A DNA stretch of 64,000 nucleotides from Myxococcales bacterium (GCA_016712525.1 JADJQX010000006.1:124001-188000); one strand, 5' to 3'. Counted from the first letter of the stretch, positions 48,501-57,406 are shown. Translations and numbers: made by a program. Notes: a model not told the origin generated them from the sequence alone.

Positions 48501-49603
48501 TGAGCGGCGAGGCCCCGATGAAGCTCCTGAACCCCGGGCCGGTGACGCTCACGGCCCGCGTGAGGGCCGCGCTCGCGCGCCCCGACATGTGCCACCGCGA
48601 AGGAGAGTTCGCGGATATGTGCTCGAAAATACTGAGCAAAATTGGCTCGGTGTACCCTGCATCCAAAGCCGGGTACACGCCGGTGCTGCTCACGTCGTCG
48701 GGTACGGGGGCGGTCGAGGCGATGCTCTCGGTCGTACCGCGCAAAGAGCACGCGAAGGGCATGCGAACCCTCGTCGTCGCGAACGGCGTGTACGGCGAGC
48801 GCGCGGCGGCCATGCTCGCGGCGCAGGGCAAGGAGCACGACGTCGTCTCGTCGCCGTGGACGCGCCCGATGGACGTCACCAAGGTCGACGAGCTGCTCTC
48901 GAAGGGCGAGTACGCTCACGTCTTCGCCGTGCACCACGAGACCACGACGGGGCGCCTCAACGACCTGCCGGCGCTCGGCGCGATCTGCAAGAAACACGGC
49001 GTGAAGCTCCTGCTCGACGCGGTGTCGAGCTTCGCCGGAGAGGACATCCGCTTCGATGAATGGAACCTCGAGGCGTGCGCGGGCACGGCCAACAAGTGCA
49101 TCCACGGCGTGCCCGGGATCGCGTTCGTGCTCGTGGCCAACGAGGTCTTCACGTCCCGCGAGACGGGCGCGACGAGCGTCTACCTCGACCTCTTCCGGTA
49201 CCGCAAAGAGCAGGCGAAGGGCTTCTCTCCCTTCACCCAGTCGGTGCACGTGCTCTTCGCCCTCGACGAGGCCCTCGACGAGCTCGCCGAGCAAGGCGGC
49301 TGGGAGAAGCGCCACCAGAAGTACGCAGCGCTGACGAAGCAGGTGCGCGAAGGCCTCTTCGCACTTGGCATCCAGCCCTTCCTCGAGGACGCCGACTCGA
49401 CCGGGGCGACGCTCTCGAGCTACCGACTGCCGAAGGGGCTCACCTACGAGAAGCTCCACGATCACCTGAAAAACAAGGGGTTCGTGATCTACGCGGGCCA
49501 AGGGCCGTTCTCGGGCGAGATGTTCCGCATCGCCGTCATGGGCGACGTGGACGCGGGCGACATGACGCGCTTGCTCGGGGAGATCCGCGCGACCCTGGCG
49601 TGA
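48500..49603 (+). CDS. phnW: 2-Aminoethylphosphonate transaminase
   Basis: A 367-residue fold-type I aminotransferase of the PhnW family. It begins L-L-N-P-G-P-V-T-L-T, typical of this group; D173 (L-L-L-D-A-V-S-S-F) and K199 (A-N-K-C-I-H-G-V-P-G) are the expected PLP contacts. In this setting it runs toward 2-aminoethylphosphonate from phosphonoacetaldehyde and an amino donor, not toward degradation; no phnX hydrolase gene is present. It overlaps the decarboxylase stop, indicating coupling. An internal Met at codon 7 (M-K-L-L-N-P) is an alternative start. Confidence 0.93.
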   Translation: MSGEAPMKLLNPGPVTLTARVRAALARPDMCHREGEFADMCSKILSKIGSVYPASKAGYTPVLLTSSGTGAVEAMLSVVPRKEHAKGMRTLVVANGVYGERAAAMLAAQGKEHDVVSSPWTRPMDVTKVDELLSKGEYAHVFAVHHETTTGRLNDLPALGAICKKHGVKLLLDAVSSFAGEDIRFDEWNLEACAGTANKCIHGVPGIAFVLVANEVFTSRETGATSVYLDLFRYRKEQAKGFSPFTQSVHVLFALDEALDELAEQGGWEKRHQKYAALTKQVREGLFALGIQPFLEDADSTGATLSSYRLPKGLTYEKLHDHLKNKGFVIYAGQGPFSGEMFRIAVMGDVDAGDMTRLLGEIRATLA

Positions 49604-49704
49604 GCTTTGCTGGTGTGAGGGGGGCACGCCGGCGCGGCACGTCGCGGAGCTGGTCGCGCCCGGGGGGCGTGCTAATCCGTGCGCTCTTGACGGTCAGGTC
49701 GCCG

Positions 49705-50751
49705 ATGTCCCTCGAAACGCTCGACACGCATTCCCCCTCGAAACCGGTCGTCGCCGTCGCTCAGGTGGCCACGCCGGGCGACGTCGTCGAGCCTCGTTCG
49801 CTCTCGGCCGTCGAAGAGCACGGCCCGCTCCCCGCCGAGGACGTCGACACGATCCTCTACGAGATGACGGACCCGCTGAACCGATACTACCGGTACCCGG
49901 TGGCCAAGGGGATGTTGCCGCTCTTCATGCGGCTCCCGTTCACGCCGAACCAGATCACGGCGTTCCACGCCTGCCTCGGGCTCACCGCGGGCGTTCTGAT
50001 CGCGCGGGGCACGCCGAGGGATCTCGTCGTGGCGTTCTTCCTCGCCGAGGCCCGCATGATCTTCGACTGCCTCGACGGCGTCGTCGCGCGCGCGAAGAAG
50101 CTCGGCTCGCCCATGGGCCGCACGATCGACGAGATGGGCGACATGGTCGGCTACGTGGGCATGCAGATCGGCACGCTCGTGCACATCCACCGCCACTACC
50201 CCGACGAGAGCCTCGTCTTCATGCTCGCCGCCGGCATGCTCGTGCCGGGCTGGATGGCGATGACGTACGACTACTACAAGCGCACCTTCACGAGCTTCCT
50301 CAAGGGCACGAACGACGGCCCCGCGGAGGAGCTCGTGCGGCGGAGCGCCAAGCGCGCGCGAGAGGGCGGGGGAGGGATCGTCGTCCGCTTCGCGCTCATG
50401 TTCGAGTGGCTCCAGGCCACGCTGCTCACGCCGTTCGCGCTGCCCCAGCTCGTCGAGCGCATCCGCAAAGAGACGGCCGTGCCTGGCGCAGGGGTGACCG
50501 ATCCCGAGCTCGAGGCCGCCGCGCGCGGGGTGCGTAGGCGCGCGAAATCGCCCGGGTTCCGCAGGCTCTTGCGCTTCACCTCGATCGTCACGGGCGACAA
50601 CGCCATCACCTTCTTCAATTTCGGCCTGCTCACGTTCTCTCTCGCCAAGGTCGAGAAGACGATGATCGTGGCCGGCTTCGTGACCTTCGTCGTGGTCGCG
50701 CTCACGTGCGCGGCCTGGGTGAAGAAGGGCACGAGCGACGACGCGGCGTGA
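49705..50751 (+). CDS. CDP-alcohol phosphotransferase, probable phosphonolipid synthase
   Basis: A 348-residue membrane protein. The CDP-alcohol signature D-x2-D-G-x2-A-R-x8-G-x3-D-x3-D is complete at residues 121-146. Helices are seen at about 90-115, 150-200, 245-260 and two at the C-terminus. The N-terminus (1-60) is soluble and Pro/Val-rich. Next to the AEP genes it most likely joins CMP-aminoethylphosphonate to diacylglycerol or another lipid hydroxyl, giving an aminoethylphosphonolipid. A phosphatidyl-inositol-type or DIPP synthase role cannot be excluded by sequence alone. ATG 49705 follows GTCAGG. Confidence 0.85.
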   Translation: MSLETLDTHSPSKPVVAVAQVATPGDVVEPRSLSAVEEHGPLPAEDVDTILYEMTDPLNRYYRYPVAKGMLPLFMRLPFTPNQITAFHACLGLTAGVLIARGTPRDLVVAFFLAEARMIFDCLDGVVARAKKLGSPMGRTIDEMGDMVGYVGMQIGTLVHIHRHYPDESLVFMLAAGMLVPGWMAMTYDYYKRTFTSFLKGTNDGPAEELVRRSAKRAREGGGGIVVRFALMFEWLQATLLTPFALPQLVERIRKETAVPGAGVTDPELEAAARGVRRRAKSPGFRRLLRFTSIVTGDNAITFFNFGLLTFSLAKVEKTMIVAGFVTFVVVALTCAAWVKKGTSDDAA

Positions 50752-50768
50752 GCCGCACGGAGCCTCGC

Positions 50769-51584
50769 ATGATCGACAAAGCCGTCATTTTGGCCGCAGG
50801 TCTCGGCAACCGCATCTCGGCCGTCGCGAAGGACGTACCGAAGCCCCTCCTGCCGCTCTCGGGCGAGCCCGGCTCGCACCCCACCTTCCTCGACTGGCAC
50901 TTCCGCGCCCTCGAGCGCGCGGGCTGCAAAGAGGCCTACTTCGTGGGCAACGCGAAGACGTACGGCACGAAGCTGCCCGAGTCGAAGACCATGAAGAGCG
51001 CGTGGATCCTGAACCCGACCGAGGACGTGTCCACGTCGGGCTCGGGCCACTCGGCGTGGTTCGCGTGGAAGAGCGAGCACGGCATCCTCGACGGAAAATC
51101 GCGCGTCGTGCTCATGGACGCCGACATCCTCTACGACCCCTCGATCTACGAGGCGCTCGCGGCAGGACCGAGCACGGGGCCGTCGAAGACGCTCGTGTGC
51201 ACCGAGTTCCGCGACACGCAGGAAGAGGTGCTCGTGTTCGCCGATCCGAAGGCCCCGAGCGTGCCCGTGATGCACGGCAAGGGCCTCTTGCGCACGCCCA
51301 TGACCGAGAAGCTCCAGTGCGTCGGCGAGGCGACGGGCATCTTGCTGTGGGAGCCCGGCGATCACGAGGCGCTCGCCCAGGTGACCGACTGGGTCGTCCG
51401 CTACTCGACCGCGAAGGCGCGGAGCGAGCACGAGGACATCACGCAGCGCATGATGATGGCCGGACGCATGCAGATCGCAGGTTTCGCCCGGCACGTGCCC
51501 TTCATGGAGTGCGACACGCCGGACGAGTACCACGTGCTCACGACCGAGATGTTCCCGCGGCTGCGGGGCACGCTCGGCTTCTGA
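50769..51584 (+). CDS. LicC/PntC-like nucleotidyltransferase
   Basis: A 271-residue stand-alone NTP transferase: A-I-L-A-A-G-type loop V-I-L-A-A-G-L-G-N-R (6-15), K-P-L-L-P-L (25-30) and metal site D-A-D (about 116-118). The classical G-L-G-N-R loop is intact here, unlike the domain fused to the mutase. It probably makes CMP-2-aminoethylphosphonate or another CDP-activated group for the phosphotransferase just upstream. CGGAGC precedes the ATG at 17 bases after the previous stop. Last gene of the phosphonate operon; it converges with 51601. Confidence 0.87.
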   Translation: MIDKAVILAAGLGNRISAVAKDVPKPLLPLSGEPGSHPTFLDWHFRALERAGCKEAYFVGNAKTYGTKLPESKTMKSAWILNPTEDVSTSGSGHSAWFAWKSEHGILDGKSRVVLMDADILYDPSIYEALAAGPSTGPSKTLVCTEFRDTQEEVLVFADPKAPSVPVMHGKGLLRTPMTEKLQCVGEATGILLWEPGDHEALAQVTDWVVRYSTAKARSEHEDITQRMMMAGRMQIAGFARHVPFMECDTPDEYHVLTTEMFPRLRGTLGF

Positions 51585-51600
51585 CCGCGCGCGTAGGAGC

Positions 51601-52494
51601 TCAGGTCCCCTTCGGTCCTCGGCCCGCGAGACCTCGCTTCTTTCCGCGTCCGCGTGTGCCCTGCACGATGAGCGTGGGATCGCGGGGCACGGGCTTCGTG
51701 CGGTCGAGCGACGCCTTGATGCGCTCGGCCTCTTCGCCGTGGCGCTCCTTGAGCTTCTTGGCGATCCCGAGGGCGATCTGTCGAAGCGCAGGATCGCGCA
51801 CACTTCCCCACGCCTCGATCTCGGCCGTCACGAGGGCGGGGTAGCGGCGGGCCACGCGGGGCGGCGAGAGGAGCAGGGCGTCCATGAGGGCCTTGTGGCC
51901 TGGATACCTGGACGCCGAACGCGGCGCATCTTTGACGAGCTGGAACGCCTGACGGAGCCGCTCGACGACGAGCTCTCCGTCCGTGGTGGCGTCGAGGAGC
52001 TCGGGGCGCCCGAGCGCGAGGGTGGCGGCCGCGGCGTGGAAGTAGCCGTCCATGAAGGGAAAAATGTCGGTCACCAGGGCGTCGCCGGCGACCTCGCCGA
52101 TCTTCGCGAGGGCGACGGGGACGGCGTCCCGCACCCGGAAGCGGAGGTCGTCGCACGCGGCATGGAGGAGGTTCAGGCAGAACGCTCGGCTCGCCGCGTC
52201 ACGCCCACGCAGGCCGAGCACGTGCACGGCGCACACGGGCACGGCCTCGAAGGCCGACCCGCCCGGGGCGAAATCCGCGTCGAGCACGATCATCGCGTGG
52301 AGCAGTTTGTCGGCCTTTTTGCCGAGCGGCGTGACCTCCACGGCGAAGGCGTCGAGCATGCCTTGGTTGACGCGTTGCCCCGGGAGGCCCGAGAGGCGGG
52401 CGAGAAGCTTGTAGAGTGCATCGGTGTTCCCCGAGAGCGCGGCCTCGAGGGCCTCGGGGAACGTACGTTCACGGAATCCTTCGCGAGTTTTCAT
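51601..52494 (-). CDS. HEAT-like helical protein of unknown function
   Basis: A 297-residue, almost fully helical protein, without signal peptide or membrane helix. Repeating pairs of helices (V-R-D-A-V-P-V-A-L-A-K-I-G; L-R-Q-A-F-Q-L-V-K) suggest HEAT/ARM repeats as in DNA-alkylation-repair-like folds, but no active residues can be named. The C-terminus is basic (R-G-R-G-K-K-R), which might bind nucleic acid. GGAAGG precedes ATG 52494. Converges with the nucleotidyltransferase gene (16-base gap). Confidence 0.7.
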   Translation of the reverse strand: MKTREGFRERTFPEALEAALSGNTDALYKLLARLSGLPGQRVNQGMLDAFAVEVTPLGKKADKLLHAMIVLDADFAPGGSAFEAVPVCAVHVLGLRGRDAASRAFCLNLLHAACDDLRFRVRDAVPVALAKIGEVAGDALVTDIFPFMDGYFHAAAATLALGRPELLDATTDGELVVERLRQAFQLVKDAPRSASRYPGHKALMDALLLSPPRVARRYPALVTAEIEAWGSVRDPALRQIALGIAKKLKERHGEEAERIKASLDRTKPVPRDPTLIVQGTRGRGKKRGLAGRGPKGT

Positions 52495-52650
52495 GCGAGG
52501 ACCTTCCTGTACCTCAGGGGACCCTGAGATGCCTGACGAAACTGGACGTTGCGGGTTGGCGGCACGCCATCCACACGGTTATGCTTGATAAGCACCTGTG
52601 GGGGACACGGCGCAGTTCCGTCGACCACCCCTTCATGCGGAAGACAGAAC

Positions 52651-53631
52651 ATGGTTCGACCTCGTACGACGAGCATCGCCTTTCTCGCAACCGGACTCAT
52701 CGCGCTCACGAGCGCGGCGTGCTCCGTCCTCTTTTCGACGAGCAAGGAGCAGTGCGCGACCGACGACGACTGCAAGAACCGGGGGGCCGGCTTCGAGGGA
52801 TCGAAGTGCTCCCTCGATAACGTGTGCGTGGGAGGCTCGGTGGTCGTCCCCGGGGAAGACGCCTCGAAACCCGACGCCCCGGCCGGTGACGGCGCGGTCG
52901 ACCCGTTCGCGTGCGCGAGCGAGCCCCTCGCGAGCCCCGATCCCAGCCGCAAGATCGACGTGGGGATCAAGTACACGGACTTCACCAACGGGCAGCCGGC
53001 CGTCGGGCTCGCGGTCCGCTTGTGCGCCCAGACCGATCCTCTCTGCGCGAGCCCTCGCACCACGCTCGAGGGGGCCGGCCCCGCCGACGCCGGGGTCGCC
53101 GACGCAGGCGCGGGGCTCGTCGCCACGCGGGCCGACGGCACGGTGACCTCCAAGGTGGAGTACGGCTTCGAGGGCTTCTTCGAGGTGAAATCGCCCATTT
53201 TCGCGCCGACGTACCGCTACACGTCGCCGCCCCTCAAGGGCAGCTTCGTGTTCGAGCAGATCTTGCTCCGCCCGGCCGAGATCAACTTCCTCGCCGACCA
53301 GGCCCTCGGCAAGACGAACGCCTACGAGTCGGTCGGTCACGGCCTCGTGTTCCTCTTCGCGCGCGATTGCGAACAAAAGCCGCTCGCGGGCGTATCGTTC
53401 ACGACGAGCGCCCAAGACCCCATCATGGAGCGGTTCTTCATCATCAATACTTCGCCCTCCAAGACCGACACCCAAACCGACGGGCTCGGGCGCGGAGGTT
53501 TCGTGAACGTGCCCCCGGGGCTCCACACCTTCACGATGGAGCAGGTCGCCACCAAACGTCGGCTCGGCGCCGTACGAATTCTCGTCCGCGCCGGAGCCGC
53601 CACCACCGTCGCCATCCTACCGAGCCCATGA
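52651..53631 (+). CDS. Cys-rich lipoprotein preceding a Ser/Thr kinase
   Basis: A 326-residue lipoprotein: signal with lipobox S-A-A-C (Cys24), then E-Q-C-A-T-D-D-D-C...C-S-L-D-N-V-C, a short four-cysteine module common in myxobacterial surface proteins. A Gly/Asp/Ala-rich linker and two beta-sandwich-like domains follow (K-I-D-V-G-I-K-Y; carboxypeptidase-regulatory-like pattern near the end). Its stop overlaps the kinase start (ATGA), so the lipoprotein, the kinase and the TPR/PEGA protein form one operon and may act as outer sensor, kinase and partner. That link is inferred. Confidence 0.78.
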   Translation: MVRPRTTSIAFLATGLIALTSAACSVLFSTSKEQCATDDDCKNRGAGFEGSKCSLDNVCVGGSVVVPGEDASKPDAPAGDGAVDPFACASEPLASPDPSRKIDVGIKYTDFTNGQPAVGLAVRLCAQTDPLCASPRTTLEGAGPADAGVADAGAGLVATRADGTVTSKVEYGFEGFFEVKSPIFAPTYRYTSPPLKGSFVFEQILLRPAEINFLADQALGKTNAYESVGHGLVFLFARDCEQKPLAGVSFTTSAQDPIMERFFIINTSPSKTDTQTDGLGRGGFVNVPPGLHTFTMEQVATKRRLGAVRILVRAGAATTVAILPSP

Positions 53632-55280
53632 GCCGCCCCAACCGCACAGCCACGGCCGACGAGCTCGTCGTCGTTCAAGCCCTCGAAGCCGGCGACCTCC
53701 ATTTCGAGGCTGCGCTCGGCAAATACCGCCTGCTCGGCACGCTCGGGCACGGAGGCATGGCCGACGTCTACCTCGCCGTCGCCGACGGACCCGAGGGGTT
53801 CCGCAAGCTGTGCGTGCTGAAGACTCTCCGCGACTCGATGGCGCAGGACGAGGACTTTCGCGCCATGTTCCTCGACGAGGCGCGGCTCGCGGCGCGCCTC
53901 AACCACCCCAACGTGGTGCAGACGTTCGAGGTGGACGACAGCGAAGGTCGCCTCTTGCTCGCCATGGAGTACGTCGAGGGGCAGCCCGTCACGCGCGTTC
54001 GGAGGCGCCTCTCGCCCGAGGATTTCCCGCTCACGGCCCATATTCGTGTTTTGTGCGACGTGCTCGACGCGCTCGACTACGCCCACCACCTGACCGACTT
54101 CGACGGCTCGGTGCTCGGCATCGTCCACCGCGACGTGACCCCGCACAACATCCTCGTCGGCTACGACGGGCGCGTGAAGCTCGTCGACTTCGGCATCGCC
54201 AAGAGCTCGGCGGCCGTGCAGATGACACAAGCCGGGGTCCTCAAGGGCAAGGTCGGTTACATGGCGCCGGAGCAGGCGAGCCTCCAAGAGATCGACGGGC
54301 GCGCCGACGTGTTCTCGGTCGGGGTCATCTTGTGGGAGGCGATCGCGGGAAAACGCCTCGCCGAGGGGCTCTCCGCGCGCGATGCGCTCCTCCGTCGCGT
54401 CGAAGGGAAGGACCCGAAGATCGCCGAGGTCGTGCCCGAGGTGGATCCGGAGCTCGCCGCGATCTGCGATCGCGCGATGGCCCACAAGCCGGCGGCGCGG
54501 TACGCGGGCGCCTCCGAGCTCCAAGCCGATCTCGAGCAGTGGCTGCGCAAGCACGGTGAGCTCCCGCGAAAAAAGTGGGCAAAATCCCTCAAAGATGCGT
54601 TCGCGCCGGAGCGCCAACAGCTCCGATCGGTCGTCGAGCAGCGCCTCACCGATCCGCGCTTCAGCGGCATTCGGAACGCGCTGCTCGCGTCGACGGGGGC
54701 GGGGCGTGCGGCCGACTCGGGAGGGACCCCGGCGCTCACGTCGTCGGGGGACGGACCGACCGTCGCCGCGCTGCGTTCGTCAGGGTCGATCTCGGGCGTT
54801 CATCCTTCGTTGGTCGGCGCTGGGGCGCCGGCGGTGCCCGAGGCGTCACGCTCGTACCCTGTCGCTGAAGGTGCGCAGAAGCCAAAACCTCCCTACCTCG
54901 GTTTTGCCCTGGGGGGGCTCGCCGTCGTGTCGGTGATCGCGGGCGTCGCGTTCTTCGCGATGAGCTCGCGCGCCCAGAAGCCCGATGTCCCGCCGCCGGT
55001 GCCGTCGTCGACCGTGGTCGCTTCGCCGAGCACACCCGCGAGCGCCTCGGCGGCGCCCACCGAGCCGACGCAGGTCGCGGCCCCCACGAGCGCGAGCCCT
55101 TCGGCCACCCACGCGCCGGGCAAGCCAGGGTTCCACTATCCCATCCCCAACGTGAAGCCCGTGGTGGGCGCGGCGACCGGCGCGACGCCACCGACCACTC
55201 CCGCCACCACCACGCCGACGGCCACCCCACCGAAGCCGACGGCCCGCCCGCTCGACGACAAGGACCCCTACGCCCCATGA
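53628..55280 (+). CDS. Transmembrane Hanks-type Ser/Thr protein kinase
   Basis: A 550-residue kinase of the same layout as that at 21697. The kinase domain at about 30-300 has L-G-H-G-G-M-A-D-V-Y, K in V-L-K-T-L, H-R-D-V-T-P-H-N (about 168), D-F-G (about 187) and M-A-P-E-Q. The juxtamembrane region is Ser/Gly-rich. One transmembrane helix lies at about 420-443, and the external 105-residue tail is Pro/Ala/Thr-rich. It overlaps both neighbours by ATGA junctions, a rare degree of coupling that supports one functional unit with the TPR/PEGA protein downstream. Confidence 0.93.
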   Translation: MSRPNRTATADELVVVQALEAGDLHFEAALGKYRLLGTLGHGGMADVYLAVADGPEGFRKLCVLKTLRDSMAQDEDFRAMFLDEARLAARLNHPNVVQTFEVDDSEGRLLLAMEYVEGQPVTRVRRRLSPEDFPLTAHIRVLCDVLDALDYAHHLTDFDGSVLGIVHRDVTPHNILVGYDGRVKLVDFGIAKSSAAVQMTQAGVLKGKVGYMAPEQASLQEIDGRADVFSVGVILWEAIAGKRLAEGLSARDALLRRVEGKDPKIAEVVPEVDPELAAICDRAMAHKPAARYAGASELQADLEQWLRKHGELPRKKWAKSLKDAFAPERQQLRSVVEQRLTDPRFSGIRNALLASTGAGRAADSGGTPALTSSGDGPTVAALRSSGSISGVHPSLVGAGAPAVPEASRSYPVAEGAQKPKPPYLGFALGGLAVVSVIAGVAFFAMSSRAQKPDVPPPVPSSTVVASPSTPASASAAPTEPTQVAAPTSASPSATHAPGKPGFHYPIPNVKPVVGAATGATPPTTPATTTPTATPPKPTARPLDDKDPYAP

Positions 55281-56260
55281 GACCTTCGATCGCACGTGTG
55301 GCCCTCGTTTCGCTCGTCGCCGTCACCGCGGCGACCACGCTCGTCGCGAGCACCGAGCGCGTCGCGAGCGCGCAGGGCGTCGACGAGGGGCGCCAGCGTT
55401 TCACGCGCGGCATGGAGCTCTACAAGGAGGGCAACTTCCACGCGGCGCTCGCCGAGTTCCGCGCGGCGTACGCGGCCGCTCCGTCGTACCGCCTCCTCTA
55501 CAACCTCGGTCAGACGCTCTACCAACTGCAAGACTACGCGGGCGCCGTGCGCGCCTTCGAGCAGTACCTCTCGGAGGGCGGCGATCGCGTCGAGGCCGAG
55601 CGCAAAAAAGAGGTCGATGGCGAGCTCGTGAAGCTTCGTCAGCGGGTGGCGACGCTCAACTTCGTCGTCAACGTGCCCGAGGCCGAGGTCACCGTCGACG
55701 ACGAGCCCCGCGGCGCCTCGTCGAAGCCGGTCCTCGTGAGCGCGGGTCGGCGCAAGCTCTCCGTCACGGCCTCGGGCTACCAGACCGAGACGCGCGTCAT
55801 CGACGTGGCCGGCTCGCAGAAGGTCGAGGTCAAAATCGAGCTGAAGCCCATCGGAGGCGTCTCGCGGGATCCGGGCTCGGGTCAGCCCGTGAAGCCCGAG
55901 AGCCACCCGAAGAGCCGCACGCCGTTCTACATCGGCTTGGGCATCACGGGCGCGCTCGCTGGCGGCACGGCCGTGTTCGCGATCGTCGCCTCGGGGAAAC
56001 ACTCCGACTTCGAGAAGGCCATCGAGACTCCAGGCAGCACCAAGACCGTCATCGACGACGCGCGCAGCTCGACGCGCACCATGTCGCTCGTGGCCGACAT
56101 CTTCGCCGGCGCCACGCTCTTGTCGGCGGGCCTCACCGTCATGGCGTTCGTGCTCACCTCGGGCGAAGAGGCGCCGACCACCGGCAAGCTCGTGCTCCCG
56201 AAGGTCACCGCCAAGCCGGTCTTCGGCCCGGGCTCGCTCGGGGTCGTCGGCACGTTCTGA
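55277..56260 (+). CDS. TPR and PEGA domain membrane protein, kinase partner
   Basis: A 327-residue protein. Signal peptide to about 33 (V-A-S-A-Q), TPR repeats at about 35-115 (R-G-M-E-L-Y-K-E-G-N-F-H; L-Y-N-L-G-Q-T-L-Y), one PEGA domain at about 125-195, then two membrane helices at about 215-235 and 275-300. The TPR-PEGA part is laid out like the N-terminus of the TonB receptor at 23218, and both follow a Ser/Thr kinase gene. PEGA domains occur often in surface proteins of myxobacteria and are thought to bind cell-wall or surface ligands. A strong terminator ends the operon. Confidence 0.87.
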   Translation: MRPSIARVALVSLVAVTAATTLVASTERVASAQGVDEGRQRFTRGMELYKEGNFHAALAEFRAAYAAAPSYRLLYNLGQTLYQLQDYAGAVRAFEQYLSEGGDRVEAERKKEVDGELVKLRQRVATLNFVVNVPEAEVTVDDEPRGASSKPVLVSAGRRKLSVTASGYQTETRVIDVAGSQKVEVKIELKPIGGVSRDPGSGQPVKPESHPKSRTPFYIGLGITGALAGGTAVFAIVASGKHSDFEKAIETPGSTKTVIDDARSSTRTMSLVADIFAGATLLSAGLTVMAFVLTSGEEAPTTGKLVLPKVTAKPVFGPGSLGVVGTF

Positions 56261-56268
56261 AGGTAAAA

Positions 56269-56306
56269 CGAGTCGTGGCGTAAGTCTTCGCCACGACTCG
56301 CTTTTT
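56269..56306. terminator. Bidirectional rho-independent terminator
   Basis: A perfect 12-bp stem (56269-56280 with 56289-56300) with an eight-base loop, followed by CTTTTTT on the plus strand and TTTT on the minus strand. It serves the convergent kinase operon and the SPFH gene. Confidence 0.88.
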
Positions 56307-56328
56307 TGTGTGCCCGTGCCGACGGCCG

Positions 56329-57288
56329 TCAGAGTCGCTGCGTGCGCGGGCCGCCCGCGGGCGTGCTGGCCGCGAGCTGGAGCGCGCTCATCTGCTGCAT
56401 CGTGCGCTCCATGCCCTGGGGCGAGCCGTCGAGGAAGATCACGTTGCCGCGACCGTTCTCGGCCACGTGCTTGAGCGACTCGGTCCACATCTGGAAGAGG
56501 ATGAGCGACGGGTCCATGCCCGCGGCTTCCATCTCCTTCACGGCGACGCTCATGCCCCGGCCGGCCTCTTCGCGGAAGAGCGCGATGCCCTCGCCGCGGA
56601 GCTTCTGCGCGACGCGGTCGGCCTCGGCCGAGATGCGGATCGCGTTGCCCTCGGCCTCGGCCTGGCGCGTCTTCGTGACGAGCAGGGCGCGGCCCTCGTT
56701 CTCGGCGGCCGAGAGCAGGTTCTGCGAAGCGACGACGCGCGCCATCGACTCCATGACGGGGCCGTCGAACACGATGTCGTTCATCTGAAGATCGGCGAGG
56801 TGGTAGCCCCACGACTCGAGGCTCGTGTCGAGGTGCTCCTTCACCGAGCTCACGATCTCGCCGCGCAGCGCGAGGATCTCGGTCTGGCGCTTGGTGGCCA
56901 CGAAGCTGCGCACCGCGCCCTCGACGGTGCGCACCATGGTCTGGTGGAACGCGCTCTCGTCGATGAACTTGAAGGCGACGTTGACGATGGTGCTCTCGCG
57001 CTGGTCGAGCACCGAGTAGAGCAGCATCGCCTTGAAGTAGACGTTGGCCTGGTCCTGGGTGATGGCCTGGAACGTGAGCTCCATGGAGCGGTTCTGCACC
57101 GAGATGGTGGTCTTCACCTTCTCGACGAACGGCACGACGAAGTTGAGGCCCGGGTAGAGGAGCCTTCGGTACTTGCCGAACATGGTGACCACGCAGATGG
57201 TGCCCTGCTCGACCGAGCGGAGGCTCTTGATGAAGAGCCCCAGCGTGAGCACGAACGACGCGACGAGGAGCGGGACGACGACTTCCAT
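56329..57288 (-). CDS. SPFH/Band 7 (stomatin/prohibitin-like) membrane protein
   Basis: A 319-residue protein: N-terminal membrane helix (about 3-22), then the Band 7 domain at about 25-200 (R-S-V-E-Q-G-T-I-C-V-V; Y-P-G-L-N-F-V-V-P-F; D-Q-A-N-V-Y-F-K), and a coiled coil rich in Ala/Glu (A-E-A-E-G-N-A-I-R-I-S-A-E-A-D) at about 205-260. Stomatin-type proteins form large rings that organise membrane microdomains and regulate proteases, often with a NfeD partner, which is absent here. ATG 57288 is preferred over GTG 57306 because of the AGG before it. Confidence 0.92.
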   Translation of the reverse strand: MEVVVPLLVASFVLTLGLFIKSLRSVEQGTICVVTMFGKYRRLLYPGLNFVVPFVEKVKTTISVQNRSMELTFQAITQDQANVYFKAMLLYSVLDQRESTIVNVAFKFIDESAFHQTMVRTVEGAVRSFVATKRQTEILALRGEIVSSVKEHLDTSLESWGYHLADLQMNDIVFDGPVMESMARVVASQNLLSAAENEGRALLVTKTRQAEAEGNAIRISAEADRVAQKLRGEGIALFREEAGRGMSVAVKEMEAAGMDPSLILFQMWTESLKHVAENGRGNVIFLDGSPQGMERTMQQMSALQLAASTPAGGPRTQRL

Positions 57289-57406
57289 GCGCCTGACCGT
57301 AGGCACGCGAAAATCGCCGCGCCACGAAACCGGACGTGCCGATTGTCCGATTTCGCGGCCGATTTCGTCGAATATTCCCGGCGAACGTGCGTCCCCGGGC
57401 GCTCGG

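Noticed and set aside
47352..49603. Phosphonate degradation (phnW with phnX) instead of biosynthesis
   Set aside because: No phosphonoacetaldehyde hydrolase gene is present, whereas PEP mutase and phosphonopyruvate decarboxylase are, which fixes the direction as synthesis.
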